Positions 17,858-26,200 of a DNA stretch of 64,000 nt are shown piece by piece. A model generated the notes under the pieces. That model was not told the DNA's origin, ran no database searches, and saw only the letters and a list, made by a program, of their open reading frames with translations. This DNA comes from CATQHW01 sp965243545 (lineage in GTDB: Bacteria; Spirochaetota; Spirochaetia; SZUA-6; Bin103), in assembly GCA_965243545.1 (NCBI GenBank), contig OZ251573.1:1860001-1924000 (forward strand), written 5' to 3'. Each line of letters opens with the position of its first letter. Position 1 is the first letter of the stretch. A program made the position numbers and the translations under genes.

Positions 17858-19324
17858 TCAGAACAGCTCGATCCAGCTTTCGACGGACGGCGCGCCGACC
17901 AGGCCGCCGGTCGCCGGGTCGTAGCGGCCGCGGTAGGCGGCGGCCAGCACCGTGCCCCCGGTCCGGTACCGCACCGATGCGCCGAGCGACAGGTGCTGCG
18001 GTTCGATCAGTTCGCCCAGACCGCTCACGTCCCGTTTCCGATAATCGACGGCGACCTCCAGCCCCGGGATGCCGACGTCGCGGACGCCCAGACGCCCCTG
18101 CACCTGCAATCCGCTCAGGTGCGCGTAAGGCACGCCGGCCAGCGCGCCGCGCTGCCCGGTGATCGGGCCCGCCAGGCTCACGTCGGCGTCGATGCGCCGC
18201 TCCAGCAGCGACAGGCCGACCCGCGCGGCCCATCCCACGTGGACCAGTCCCTGCAGCGCGCCGGGCCGCGTGGCCGCCGCCTCCAACGCGCGTAGCGAGC
18301 GGTACTTGTCGGCCCGCAACCGGTCGTAGTCGCGGTCGAAGTAGACCGGCAGGAAGCGGTCGTCGGTCAGGCGGAACTGAAATCCGTAGCGGACGGCGCC
18401 GACCGCGCTGCCCCTGACGCCGAGCGCCGTACCGAGCGAACGCCCGTCCGCGTCGGCGCTGCCGAGCAGCGCCACGTCGCCATGCACGGCGGCGGTGAAC
18501 GACGGGTCGGCGACGACCGGCGCCACCACGTCGGCGCCGATCGCCGACACGTTGACCCGGCGGCCGGCGTCCGCTCCGGCCGATTCCGGCTCGTACCGGA
18601 ACGGCGAGAAGTCGGCCGCCGCGGTCGCCCCCACCTGAATGGAGGAAACGAGCGGCAGGCCGAGCGACCAGAGCGGGCGCGCCCAGAGCCGCGCCCCCAA
18701 CAGGTCGGCGGCCGGCGCGTGGCTGACGACCCCTTCCAGCCCCAGAATCGGGAAGTTGAACGCCGCCCCGTCGACGTCCAGGTCGGCGCCGAACAACCGG
18801 CTCGCCGGCAGCAGCGCGGTGTTGGCGTAACCGCCGAGCACGAAGCCGGAGCCGAGCGTGGCGGAGTCGTACGAACCGAGCCGGACCACGACCGGCTCCC
18901 CTTCCACGCCGTAGCGCGCGTACCGGATGATCGGCAGGTACAGGTCCAGGAACGAACGGCCCGGCACGGACGGATCGGGGCGCCAGTCCCGTTCCCGAAT
19001 CTCCCACCGGTTCCCGTCCGGACCGCCGTCGAACCGGAAGCGGAGTTTCAGCGCCAACCCCAGGCTGAACCGGCCGAAGGTGAGCTCCGGGGCCAGGGTC
19101 GCCGCCTGCCACGTGGCGCCGTCGTCGTCGGTCTGCTCGATCCCCAGGACCAGGGATGCTCCCAGCGCCAAGTCTGCCGGCTCGCCGCCCTGCTGCGCGC
19201 CGGCGCCGGCTGCCTGCATATCGGTGCCGCCGGTGCCCGCTCCGGTCGCGTCCTGCGCCCATGAAGCCGCGGCCCAGCCGGCCGCCAGCGCCGCGATGGC
19301 GATGATCCGCAAGCGCGCCGTCAT
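17858..19324 (-). CDS. Probable outer-membrane beta-barrel protein
   Basis: A 488-residue secreted protein. Residues 1-23 form a signal peptide ending in ASWAQ. The rest is alternating polar and hydrophobic strands rich in Gly, Tyr, Val and Arg without transmembrane helices, ending in SWIELF. A terminal phenylalanine is typical of barrels assembled by the BAM complex. The size suggests a barrel of roughly 16-20 strands. No family is recognised. Spirochaetes encode lineage-specific barrels of this sort. ATG 19324 is chosen because it gives a signal peptide, whereas upstream frame extensions do not. A 26-bp palindrome lies 120 bp upstream. Confidence 0.65.
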   Translation of the reverse strand: MTARLRIIAIAALAAGWAAASWAQDATGAGTGGTDMQAAGAGAQQGGEPADLALGASLVLGIEQTDDDGATWQAATLAPELTFGRFSLGLALKLRFRFDGGPDGNRWEIRERDWRPDPSVPGRSFLDLYLPIIRYARYGVEGEPVVVRLGSYDSATLGSGFVLGGYANTALLPASRLFGADLDVDGAAFNFPILGLEGVVSHAPAADLLGARLWARPLWSLGLPLVSSIQVGATAAADFSPFRYEPESAGADAGRRVNVSAIGADVVAPVVADPSFTAAVHGDVALLGSADADGRSLGTALGVRGSAVGAVRYGFQFRLTDDRFLPVYFDRDYDRLRADKYRSLRALEAAATRPGALQGLVHVGWAARVGLSLLERRIDADVSLAGPITGQRGALAGVPYAHLSGLQVQGRLGVRDVGIPGLEVAVDYRKRDVSGLGELIEPQHLSLGASVRYRTGGTVLAAAYRGRYDPATGGLVGAPSVESWIELF

Positions 19325-19445
19325 ACTCCGCACGGTCTGTCCTCTGATGGCGGCAGTATACACCGCGCCGCGTTCCGGCGCTGCGGAGTCCGGTGTCGCC
19401 GTCAGGCCTCCGCACCGGCTTCGGTAGCGATTGGCGCCATCGGTG

Positions 19446-19471
19446 ATGGCGGTTATCATGATAATCGCCAT
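19446..19471. promoter_or_regulatory. 26-bp near-perfect palindrome
   Basis: The palindrome is centred on TTATCATGATAA (19453-19464), with arms ATGGCG and CGCCAT, and has one mismatched pair. It lies between the outer-membrane protein gene and a truncated ATPase gene. The length and symmetry suggest a dimeric repressor site; no regulator is adjacent. Confidence 0.4.
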
Positions 19472-19498
19472 GTCTACGGGCACTGATACCGGAGCGGC

Positions 19499-19840
19499 CC
19501 GATCCCCCGCTGCCTGCAGCTGGAGCGGCTGCTCTGGATCGACTACCGGCGCCCGCGCGCCGGGCTCGCCTACTGGCGGTCGCGGTCGGGCTACGAAGTC
19601 GACTTCATCCTGGATGGGCGCGTGGCGATCGAGACCAAGGCCGCCCGCCGCGTCCACGACAAACACCTGCGCGGCCTGCGCGCGCTGGCGGAGGAGGGGT
19701 TGGTCGAGCGCTCCATCCTGGTGTGCCGCGAGGAGCGGCCGCGCCTCGAACCCGGCCCCGCGCACGGCATCGAGATCTGGCCGTGGCAGTTTTTCCTCGC
19801 CGCGCTCTGGCGCGACGAGCTGGCGGAGCGACCGGGGTAG
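19499..19840 (+). pseudogene. C-terminal fragment of a DUF4143-type AAA ATPase
   Basis: The frame encodes LERLLWIDYRR, LAYWRSRSGYEVDFIL, VAIETKAARRV and HLRGLRALAEEG, which is the C-terminal PD-(D/E)XK-like half of ATPases carrying DUF4143. The N-terminal AAA domain and start codon are missing, and an in-frame TGA lies at 19484. Only about 110 codons remain, ending in TAG at 19840. It ends 12 bp before the next, opposite-strand, ATPase pseudogene and is likely debris of an earlier gene at the island edge. Confidence 0.65.
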
Positions 19841-19851
19841 CAAGAGCCTGG

Positions 19852-21400
19852 TCAGGCGTCGGCGGTCTCGAAGGCGGTCAGGGTGCGCGTCTTGCGGCTG
19901 AACTCCACGCCGATCAGGTGAATCGGCTCGCCCCGGTCCCGGTACTTGGCCGCGTAATCGCGCTCCCGCAACTGCGCCAGCGCGGCCCCGGCTCCGGCTT
20001 GCTCCGTCACCTTGAACTCGAACAGGTAGACGTGGCCGCCGGTGCGCACCGCCATGTCGAGCCGCCCGGCCGCGCTCGACTCCTCCACCGTGATGTCATA
20101 GCCCAACGCCGCGAAGTAGGAGTAGAACACGCTGGCGTAGTACCCCTCGTAGCGCGCTATGTCGTTGTTGGTATGCCACTCATACGGGATGCTCGCAAAG
20201 AAGGCGTGGAACAGCTCCTGCAGGCCGGCGCAGTCGGCCGTCTCCAGCAAGCGCGCCAGGCGGAAGCTGTTGGCCATCTGCCGGTCATCGTCCCGCACCA
20301 GATGGCGCAGCAGCATGTCGTTCAGGCTCTGCCGCACCTCCCGGTTGGGGTAGTCCAGCCGATACACCGCCCTCCCGCCGAGTTCCGTTTCTCCCGTAAT
20401 CGTCAGGTAGCCGGTCTGGAACAGCAGGGCCTGGGTGCCTATGTGGTCCACGTCGAACGCCGACAGCAGCTCCTCGGTGCTCACCATCTCGTGCAGCGAT
20501 ACGGTGGAGACCCGCCGCTCGAACAGCGTGTCGATCAGGAACGCCGGCGAGCCGTTCTCGAACCAGTGCGCCTTGAACTTGCCGCTGTCGAACAGCAGCA
20601 GCAGGTCGAACGGGTTGTACACTTTCTCCTCGCCGAGCCAGCAGTAACCGTTGTACCAGTCGCGGATGCGCGTGCGGTCCAGTCCGGGCAGCGCCGGGGC
20701 GAACACCGCATCCAGATCGGCCTCGGTGTAGCCGCAGATCGCGGAGTAGCGCGGGTCCAGCGTGAGGTCGGTGAGGTTGTTGAGGTCGGAGAACAAGCTC
20801 ACCTTGGAGAACTTGCTCACGCCGGTCACGAACGTAAACCGAACGTGGGCGTCGCTCGACTTGATCACGCCGTACACGTTGCGCAGAAAAGTCGCGGTTG
20901 GCGCGCGCCACGGCCGGCGTGCCGAGCATGTCCAGGATCGGCTTGTCGTATTCGTCCACCAGCACCACGACCAGCCGGCCGGTCCGTTTGTGCAGCACTT
21001 CCAGCAGGTGCGCGAAGCGGCCCGGAACCGTGCGGTAGTTCGCCTCCACCTCATGGCGCCGTTCCTCGGCCGCGAGCAGGTCCATGAGGCTGTCCTCCAA
21101 CAGGCTCGGCCGCCGGTAGTCGCCGCCGGCAAAGTCCAGCCGCACCACCGGATTGGGCTCGCCCCAGGTCCAGCCGCCATGGATGCGGAGCCCCTTGAAC
21201 AACGCCTCATTGCCCTCGAACAGCTCCTTCAGCGTGTCCAGGAACAGGCTCTTGCCGAACCGCCGCGGGCGCGACAGGAAGTAGTGCGTCCCTTCGTCGA
21301 CCAGCCGTTCGATGAAGGCCGTCTTGTCGACGTAATAGCAGTTCCGCTCCCGCAGATTGCGGAAGCTCTGGATGCCGATCGGCAACCGGCGCCTGGCCAT
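19852..21400 (-). pseudogene. AAA-ATPase/PDDEXK_9 protein, copy 1, frameshifted
   Basis: This is a copy of the 515-residue ATPase found intact three times at 27634-32325. It is broken by one extra A: AAAA at 20887-20890 where the intact genes have AAA. The first frame (21400 down to about 20900) carries RRFGKS and VVVLVDEYDKPIL. The second carries the middle and the C-terminal nuclease motif with GRLDMAVR and VYLFEFKV. Translation would give a protein stopping after the Walker B region. The coding content on both sides is otherwise well conserved, so the break is recent, switchable, or a sequencing error. It follows Rpn copy 1 by 29 bp. Confidence 0.8.
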
Positions 21401-21429
21401 CAGCCCATCATACCACCGCCGGTCGCCGG

Positions 21430-22509
21430 CTACTGGCTGGTGGCCTCGTCAACGGCGGAGTCCGGTTGCTGCCTGAGCCGCCGGAATTCGGCCTCGTCGA
21501 TACCAGTGGCAGCTGTTATCGTCGCCCACGGGACGTTTCGGCCCACAAGTCCCTCAATGGTGCGCAGCACGCCTTCCTGGCGGCCTTCCTGACGGCCTTC
21601 CTGGCGGCCTTCCTGACGGCCTTCCTGGCGGCCTTCCTGGCGGCCTTCCTGACGGCCTTCCTGACGGCCTTTCTGGAGGCCCTCCCGGAGACCCTTCTGC
21701 AGAGCCTCCTGCTCCACCACTTCGGCGTAGGCTTCTATCATGCCTCGCGTATCGGTCATCACTTCTTCTCCTCCCGGCACGTCGCGCCGCACCGCTTCCG
21801 CGAATCGGTTCCAGCGCTCCGGAGCCTTCGTCGTCGCCGCCGCCACGTACACGACGAACTGGCGCAGCTCGTCGATTCCCCCGTCCTGCCCCATCATCTC
21901 GGCCAGCAGCAGCACCAACCGCCGCAGCAGCTCCCCGCTCTCGCGGGCCGCCGCCATCAGCGCCAGTTGCGCGCTACGGCCGCGCACCGCTCCGCGCAGG
22001 TCCTCCGGCCGCGCCTGCGTCTGGTCGAGCAGCAGATGCGCGTAGCGCGGCACCGCCGGCCAATCGCGCACCGCCGGAGCAAACAGTTCCGCGAACTCGC
22101 GCGCCGGTGTCCAGCTGCCGCGTCTGCCCTGATACAACACCAGCGGGACGATCGGGCGCAGGTACTCTTCGTCCTTGCGCTGCCGGCGATCCTCTTCCCA
22201 GATTCTGATACTGTACTTCAGCAGTCGCAGCCGTAACCAGTGGTCGGCGGTGGACTGATGCTCAAGCAGGACGTACAGCCACGCCGGCGCGCGGTCTGAC
22301 TTGCGCCGCACCTCGAACAACAGGTCCGATTCGCTGTCGCGCAACCAGCTGTCGATGAAGCTGCGGTCGCGCCGCTTCAGGGTGGACCAGATCAAGGCGT
22401 TGGTGATCGGCTGCGGCAGGTTGGCGCGCAGCAGGCCGGCCGCTTCGGCCTCGTCGCGGAAGACGGAGCGAAACAGGTGATCGTGGGGCTTGGCAACCTC
22501 GCCGGCCAT
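21430..22509 (-). CDS. Rpn-family PD-(D/E)XK nuclease (YhgA-like), copy 1, 8 RQEG repeats
   Basis: A 359-residue protein of the recombination-promoting nuclease/putative transposase family. The PD-(D/E)XK core has D62 (SDLLFEV) and E83-H84-Q85 in YVLLEHQS, with the Q replacing the usual K as in this family. The C-terminus has an RQEG helix array of eight 4-residue units (21571-21666) after KGLREGLQ. Inside the gene, GGGAGGAG (21775-21768) precedes GTG-ATG, with ATG at 21759, opening a 109-residue C-terminal protein starting MTDTRGMIEAYAEV, a candidate RpnS antitoxin. TTGACA (22551-22546), an 18-nt spacer and TACCGT lie just before the gene, with 12 nt between the -10 and the ATG. AAA copy 1 follows after 29 bp. 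Confidence 0.87.
   Translation of the reverse strand: MAGEVAKPHDHLFRSVFRDEAEAAGLLRANLPQPITNALIWSTLKRRDRSFIDSWLRDSESDLLFEVRRKSDRAPAWLYVLLEHQSTADHWLRLRLLKYSIRIWEEDRRQRKDEEYLRPIVPLVLYQGRRGSWTPAREFAELFAPAVRDWPAVPRYAHLLLDQTQARPEDLRGAVRGRSAQLALMAAARESGELLRRLVLLLAEMMGQDGGIDELRQFVVYVAAATTKAPERWNRFAEAVRRDVPGGEEVMTDTRGMIEAYAEVVEQEALQKGLREGLQKGRQEGRQEGRQEGRQEGRQEGRQEGRQEGRQEGVLRTIEGLVGRNVPWATITAATGIDEAEFRRLRQQPDSAVDEATSQ
21571..21666 (-). repeat. 12-bp tandem repeat encoding RQEG, 8 units
   Basis: Eight consecutive copies of gccttcctg[g/a]cg (+ strand) encode Arg-Gln-Glu-Gly on the minus strand. The same array has 2, 5, 3 and 4 units in the other four Rpn genes (32496-32519, 33735-33794, 35079-35114, 36330-36377). 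Because the unit is 12 bp, copy change keeps the frame. Confidence 0.9.
21757..21775 (-). promoter_or_regulatory. Internal ribosome binding site and start for RpnS, copy 1
   Basis: GGGAGGAG followed 8 nt later by ATG (5 nt to an in-frame GTG). This is the strongest Shine-Dalgarno in the cassette, while the full-length start has none. The identical signal occurs in copies 2-5, with ATG at 32588, 33863, 35183 and 36470. Predicted products are 109, 77, 89, 81 and 93 residues. Confidence 0.7.
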
Positions 22510-22575
22510 GACGTGGCGGAAACGGTACTCGCTCACGCGGAACGCTGTCAACGTGGCTCCGTCCCGGCGGCCAGG

Positions 22576-22604
22576 GCGGCTGAGTCGGCGCAACGGCCTT
22601 CCGT
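22576..22604 (+). pseudogene. 29-bp fragment of the HNH endonuclease gene
   Basis: An exact match to 38160-38188 inside the HNH gene (coding AAESAQRPS). It lies in the 194-bp gap upstream of Rpn copy 1, in the same position relative to an Rpn gene as the HNH gene has to Rpn copy 5. The rest of the gap (22605-22703) shows nothing recognisable. Confidence 0.6.
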
Positions 22605-22703
22605 CATCTGCGAGGCGGCCGTCTACGTGGCGACCGGCCGGCGCGTCGAGCTGAACTGAAGCGGATTCGAGGACTTGCACGGTGCGGGCAGTCCGGTCGA
22701 CCA

Positions 22704-23230
22704 TTCCGAAATCAGACGGCACTTCTGGCGTTTAAGAACTCTACCTTGATCTTACGGCAGGATTATGGGAGATTCGTCGAACAACGTGGATTGAGATGGT
22801 ACGAGCATTCGATGTTCTTCAAGCGTCGGTACAGTATTCCATTGTCCATAGCTTTCGCATTTGTAGCTACGCACAATCACTTCATACTCGATCGAGGTGG
22901 TAAGCTCTTCAACCGATCCGCCCCGGTCATCAAGTTACCGAAAGACGCAACTGAAGCTGATCACTTGGGCCTCGTCGGCTTGCTCAACAGTTCGGTCGCG
23001 TGTTTTTGGATGAAACAGGTGCTCCATGACAAGGGTGGTTCCGGCCTACTGGCCGGAACCGGGCCTCACCACCGTCCGCGACCTCGCCGGCCGGGCCGTC
23101 GCCGATACGGACTTCCAGCAAGGGTTCGTCGGGCAGCAACTCGCGTATCTCGGTCTGACGCAGGATGATCTGCGGCAGTGGGCGCCGGCTGACTCACCGG
23201 CGCCGCGCCGACCGCGCCCAGGCCCGGCCG
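22704..23230 (+). pseudogene. Deleted second copy of pglX
   Basis: The first part (22704-23040) encodes RGLRWYEHSMFF, LSIAFAFVATHNHF and APVIKLPKDATE, matching the target-recognition end of the pglX at 42410 (44371-44640). From about 22912 the DNA is almost identical to that gene, while before that it has diverged. It then jumps at ggttccgg into the 3' part (matching 45247-45330, AYWPEPGLTTVRDLAG) and jumps again at ttccagca to the last codons (FVGQQLAYLGLTQDDL). Both junctions have 3-4 bp of shared sequence, as expected for microhomology deletion. The start, methyltransferase motifs and most of the C-terminus are gone. The left half is less GC-rich than the neighbours. Confidence 0.8.
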
Positions 23231-23233
23231 GCG

Positions 23234-26200
23234 TCACTCCTCCGCCGGTGGCGGCTCCTCCTCCATCGGGGTGTTGATCCAGATGCGGAGCTGCTTGCCG
23301 TACAGGATCTGGCGCGCCCAGTACACGTTGTCGGACTCGGTGTTGCCGCGCGGCCCGCGCAAGGTCGCCTCGGCGGTGGCGCTGCCGCTGCTGAACGTGA
23401 CGGGCGGCGGCGTCACGTAACCGCGGCCCCGGTTCGTGAGCCGCACCCGCGCTACCCCTTGGTCCAGCGTCGCCATGCCCTCGGCCCGCGTTCCGCCGGC
23501 GGTCGGCGCCGCAAACTCCACGTCCGGGGCCTCGGTAAAGCCGCGGCCCCCGTCCTCGACCGTCACGCCCGACACGCCGCCGGAGCGCACCACATCGCCG
23601 GCGGCGGCCCTGCCGCCGCTCGGCGCGGCGCCGAAGCTGACGGTCGGATCGGCCCCCGTGTAGCCGCTCCCCCCGGCCGTGATCCGCACCGAGGAGACCA
23701 CGCCGGACAGCTCCGCGGTGGCGCTGGCGCCGCTGCCGGGGCCGCCGCCGGTGGAAAACCCGACGGTGGGCGCGGAGGCGTAGCCGCTGCCGGGGCTGGT
23801 GATCGACACGCCCGACACGCCGCCGGACATCGTCACCTCCGCGACGGCGGCGACGCCGCCGCTCGGCGCGGCCCCGAAGGAGACGGTGGGCGGCGAGGTG
23901 TAGCCCGCCCCCTTCTCCGTGATCGTCACCGAATCGACCACGCTGGTCAGCTCCGCGTTGCCCAGGGCGCGGACGCCGCCGCTCGGCGGGTTGCCGAAGG
24001 CGACGGTGGGCGCGGTGGTGTAGCCGCTGCCGGGGTTGGTGATCGACACTCCCGTCACGCCGCCGGACATCGTCACGCTCCCCGTGGCTTGGGTGGCGCC
24101 GCTGCCGCCGCCGGTGAAGGAGACGGTGGGGGCGGAGCTGTAGCCGGCGCCCGGGTTGGTGACCGACACCGACGACACGCCGCTCGACAGCGCCGCGGTG
24201 CCCCGGGCGCGGACGCCGCCGCTCGGCGGGCTCCCGAAGGTGACGGTGGGAGGCGAGGTGTAACCGCTCCCCCGGTTCGTGAACGACACCCCTGACACGC
24301 CGCCGGCCATCGTCACGCTCCCCGTGGCTTGGGTGGCGCCGCCGCCGCCGGTAAAGGAGACGGTGGGGGCGGAGCCGTAGCCGGCGCCCCGGTTGCTGAC
24401 CGCCACCGACGCCACCCCGCGGGACAGGGTCGCGGTGCCTTGGGCGCGGGCGCCGCCGCTCGGCGCGTTCCCGAAGGTGACGGTGGGATCGGAGGTGTAA
24501 CCGGTCCCGGCGTCGTCGATCGTCACCGACGTCACGCCGCCGGCCATCGTCACGGTCGTCGTGGGGCTGGTGGCGCCGCTGCCGCCGCCGGTAAAGGAGA
24601 CGGTGGGGGCGGAGCCGTAGCCGGCGCCCCGGCTGCTGACCGCCACCGACGCCACCCCGCGGGCCGCCAGCGCCGCGGTCGCCGCGGCGCCGGTGCCGCC
24701 GCCGCCGCTGCCGAAGCTGACGGTGGGCGCGGAGGTGTAGCCGCTGCCGCCGTTCCTGACCGTCACCGACTCGACGCGGCCGGAAGACGCCAGCACTGCG
24801 TTGCCGGTGGCGTCGGTGCCGCCGCTCGGCGCGGCCCCGAAGGAAACGGACGGCGCCGAGGTGTAGCCGGCCCCCCGGTTCGTGAACGTCACCGACCCGA
24901 CCGAGTCCAGGGTCCCGATCGACGCGGTGCCGACGGCGCGGGTGCCGCCACTCGGCGCGTCCATGAAGGTGACGGTCGGGGCGGTGGTGTAGCCGCTGCC
25001 GGGGTCGTCGACCGTCACGAACTCGACCCTTTCCGCCGACATGTTCACCGTGTGACGACTGAGCGGGAAGGCGTCCAAAAAACCGTCGGTGCAAAAGGCC
25101 GGAAACGTAATGGTCGGAGCCGAGGTGTAGCCGCTCCCCTTGGTCGAGACGGTAATCGCATTGATGTAACTCTGGCCGGACGGTACGGTTACGGTGCCGG
25201 TAGCGGTGACACCGCCGGCCAGTTGCGGCGCCGAAAACGTAATGGAGTGCGTGCCCACGGTATTGCACTGGCCTAAGCCCCCGCTGGGATCGGTGATGCT
25301 CACCGAATCTACTTGGCGGGACAGCGGTGCGCTGGCGGTGGCGTGGATGACGCCGCTGCTGCCGCCGCCGGAGAAGGTGACGGTCGGCGCGGAGGTGTAG
25401 CCGAGGCCGACGGTCGAGACCGTCACGCCCGTGACCCCGCGGTCCAGCGTTGCGTTGCCGACGGCGCGGGTGCCGCCGCTCGGCGCGGGCCCGAAGGTGA
25501 CGGACGGGGCGGAGGTGTAGCCGCCGCCTTTGTTCGTGATCGTCACCGACCCGACGCCGTAGCCGAGCGTCGCGTCGGCGGTGGCGTGGGTGACGCCGCT
25601 GCCGCCGCCGGAAAAAGAGACGGAAGGCGCCGAGGTGTAGCCGCTGCCTTTGTTGGCCCCGACCGTGACCGAGCCGACCGCGCCGGTCTGCAGCGTGGCG
25701 GCGGCGGCGGCGGCGGTGGTGGGACTGCCGCCGCTGAAGGCGACGGAAGGCGCCGACGTATAGCCGCTGCCCGGGGTGTCGACCCGCACCGACCAGACCC
25801 GATCGAGGGTGAGCGACGCGGTGGCGGCGGCGTCGCGGCCGCCGCCGCCGGTGAAGGAGACGGACGGGGCGGTGGGGTAGAGGCCGATGGGCGACACCGA
25901 CACCGACCCGACGCCGCCGGCCGCCGTCAGCGTGGCGGCGGCGACGGCGGCGGTGGTGGGACTGCCGCTGAAGACGACGGTAGGCGCCGACGTATAGCCG
26001 CTACCGGGGGTAACGACCCGCACCGACCAGACCCGATCGAGGGTGAGCGACGCGGTGGCGGCGGCGTCGCGGCCACCGCCGCCGGTGAAGGAGACGGACG
26101 GGGCGGTGGGGTAGAGGCCGATGGGCGACACCGACACCGACCCGACTTCGCCGGCCGCCAGCGTGGCGGTGGCGACGGCGGCGGTGGTGGGACTGCCGCT

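Noticed and set aside
21571..21666. Short regular repeats that could suggest a CRISPR array
   Set aside because: The 12-bp units are contiguous without spacers and encode RQEG in frame within a nuclease gene.
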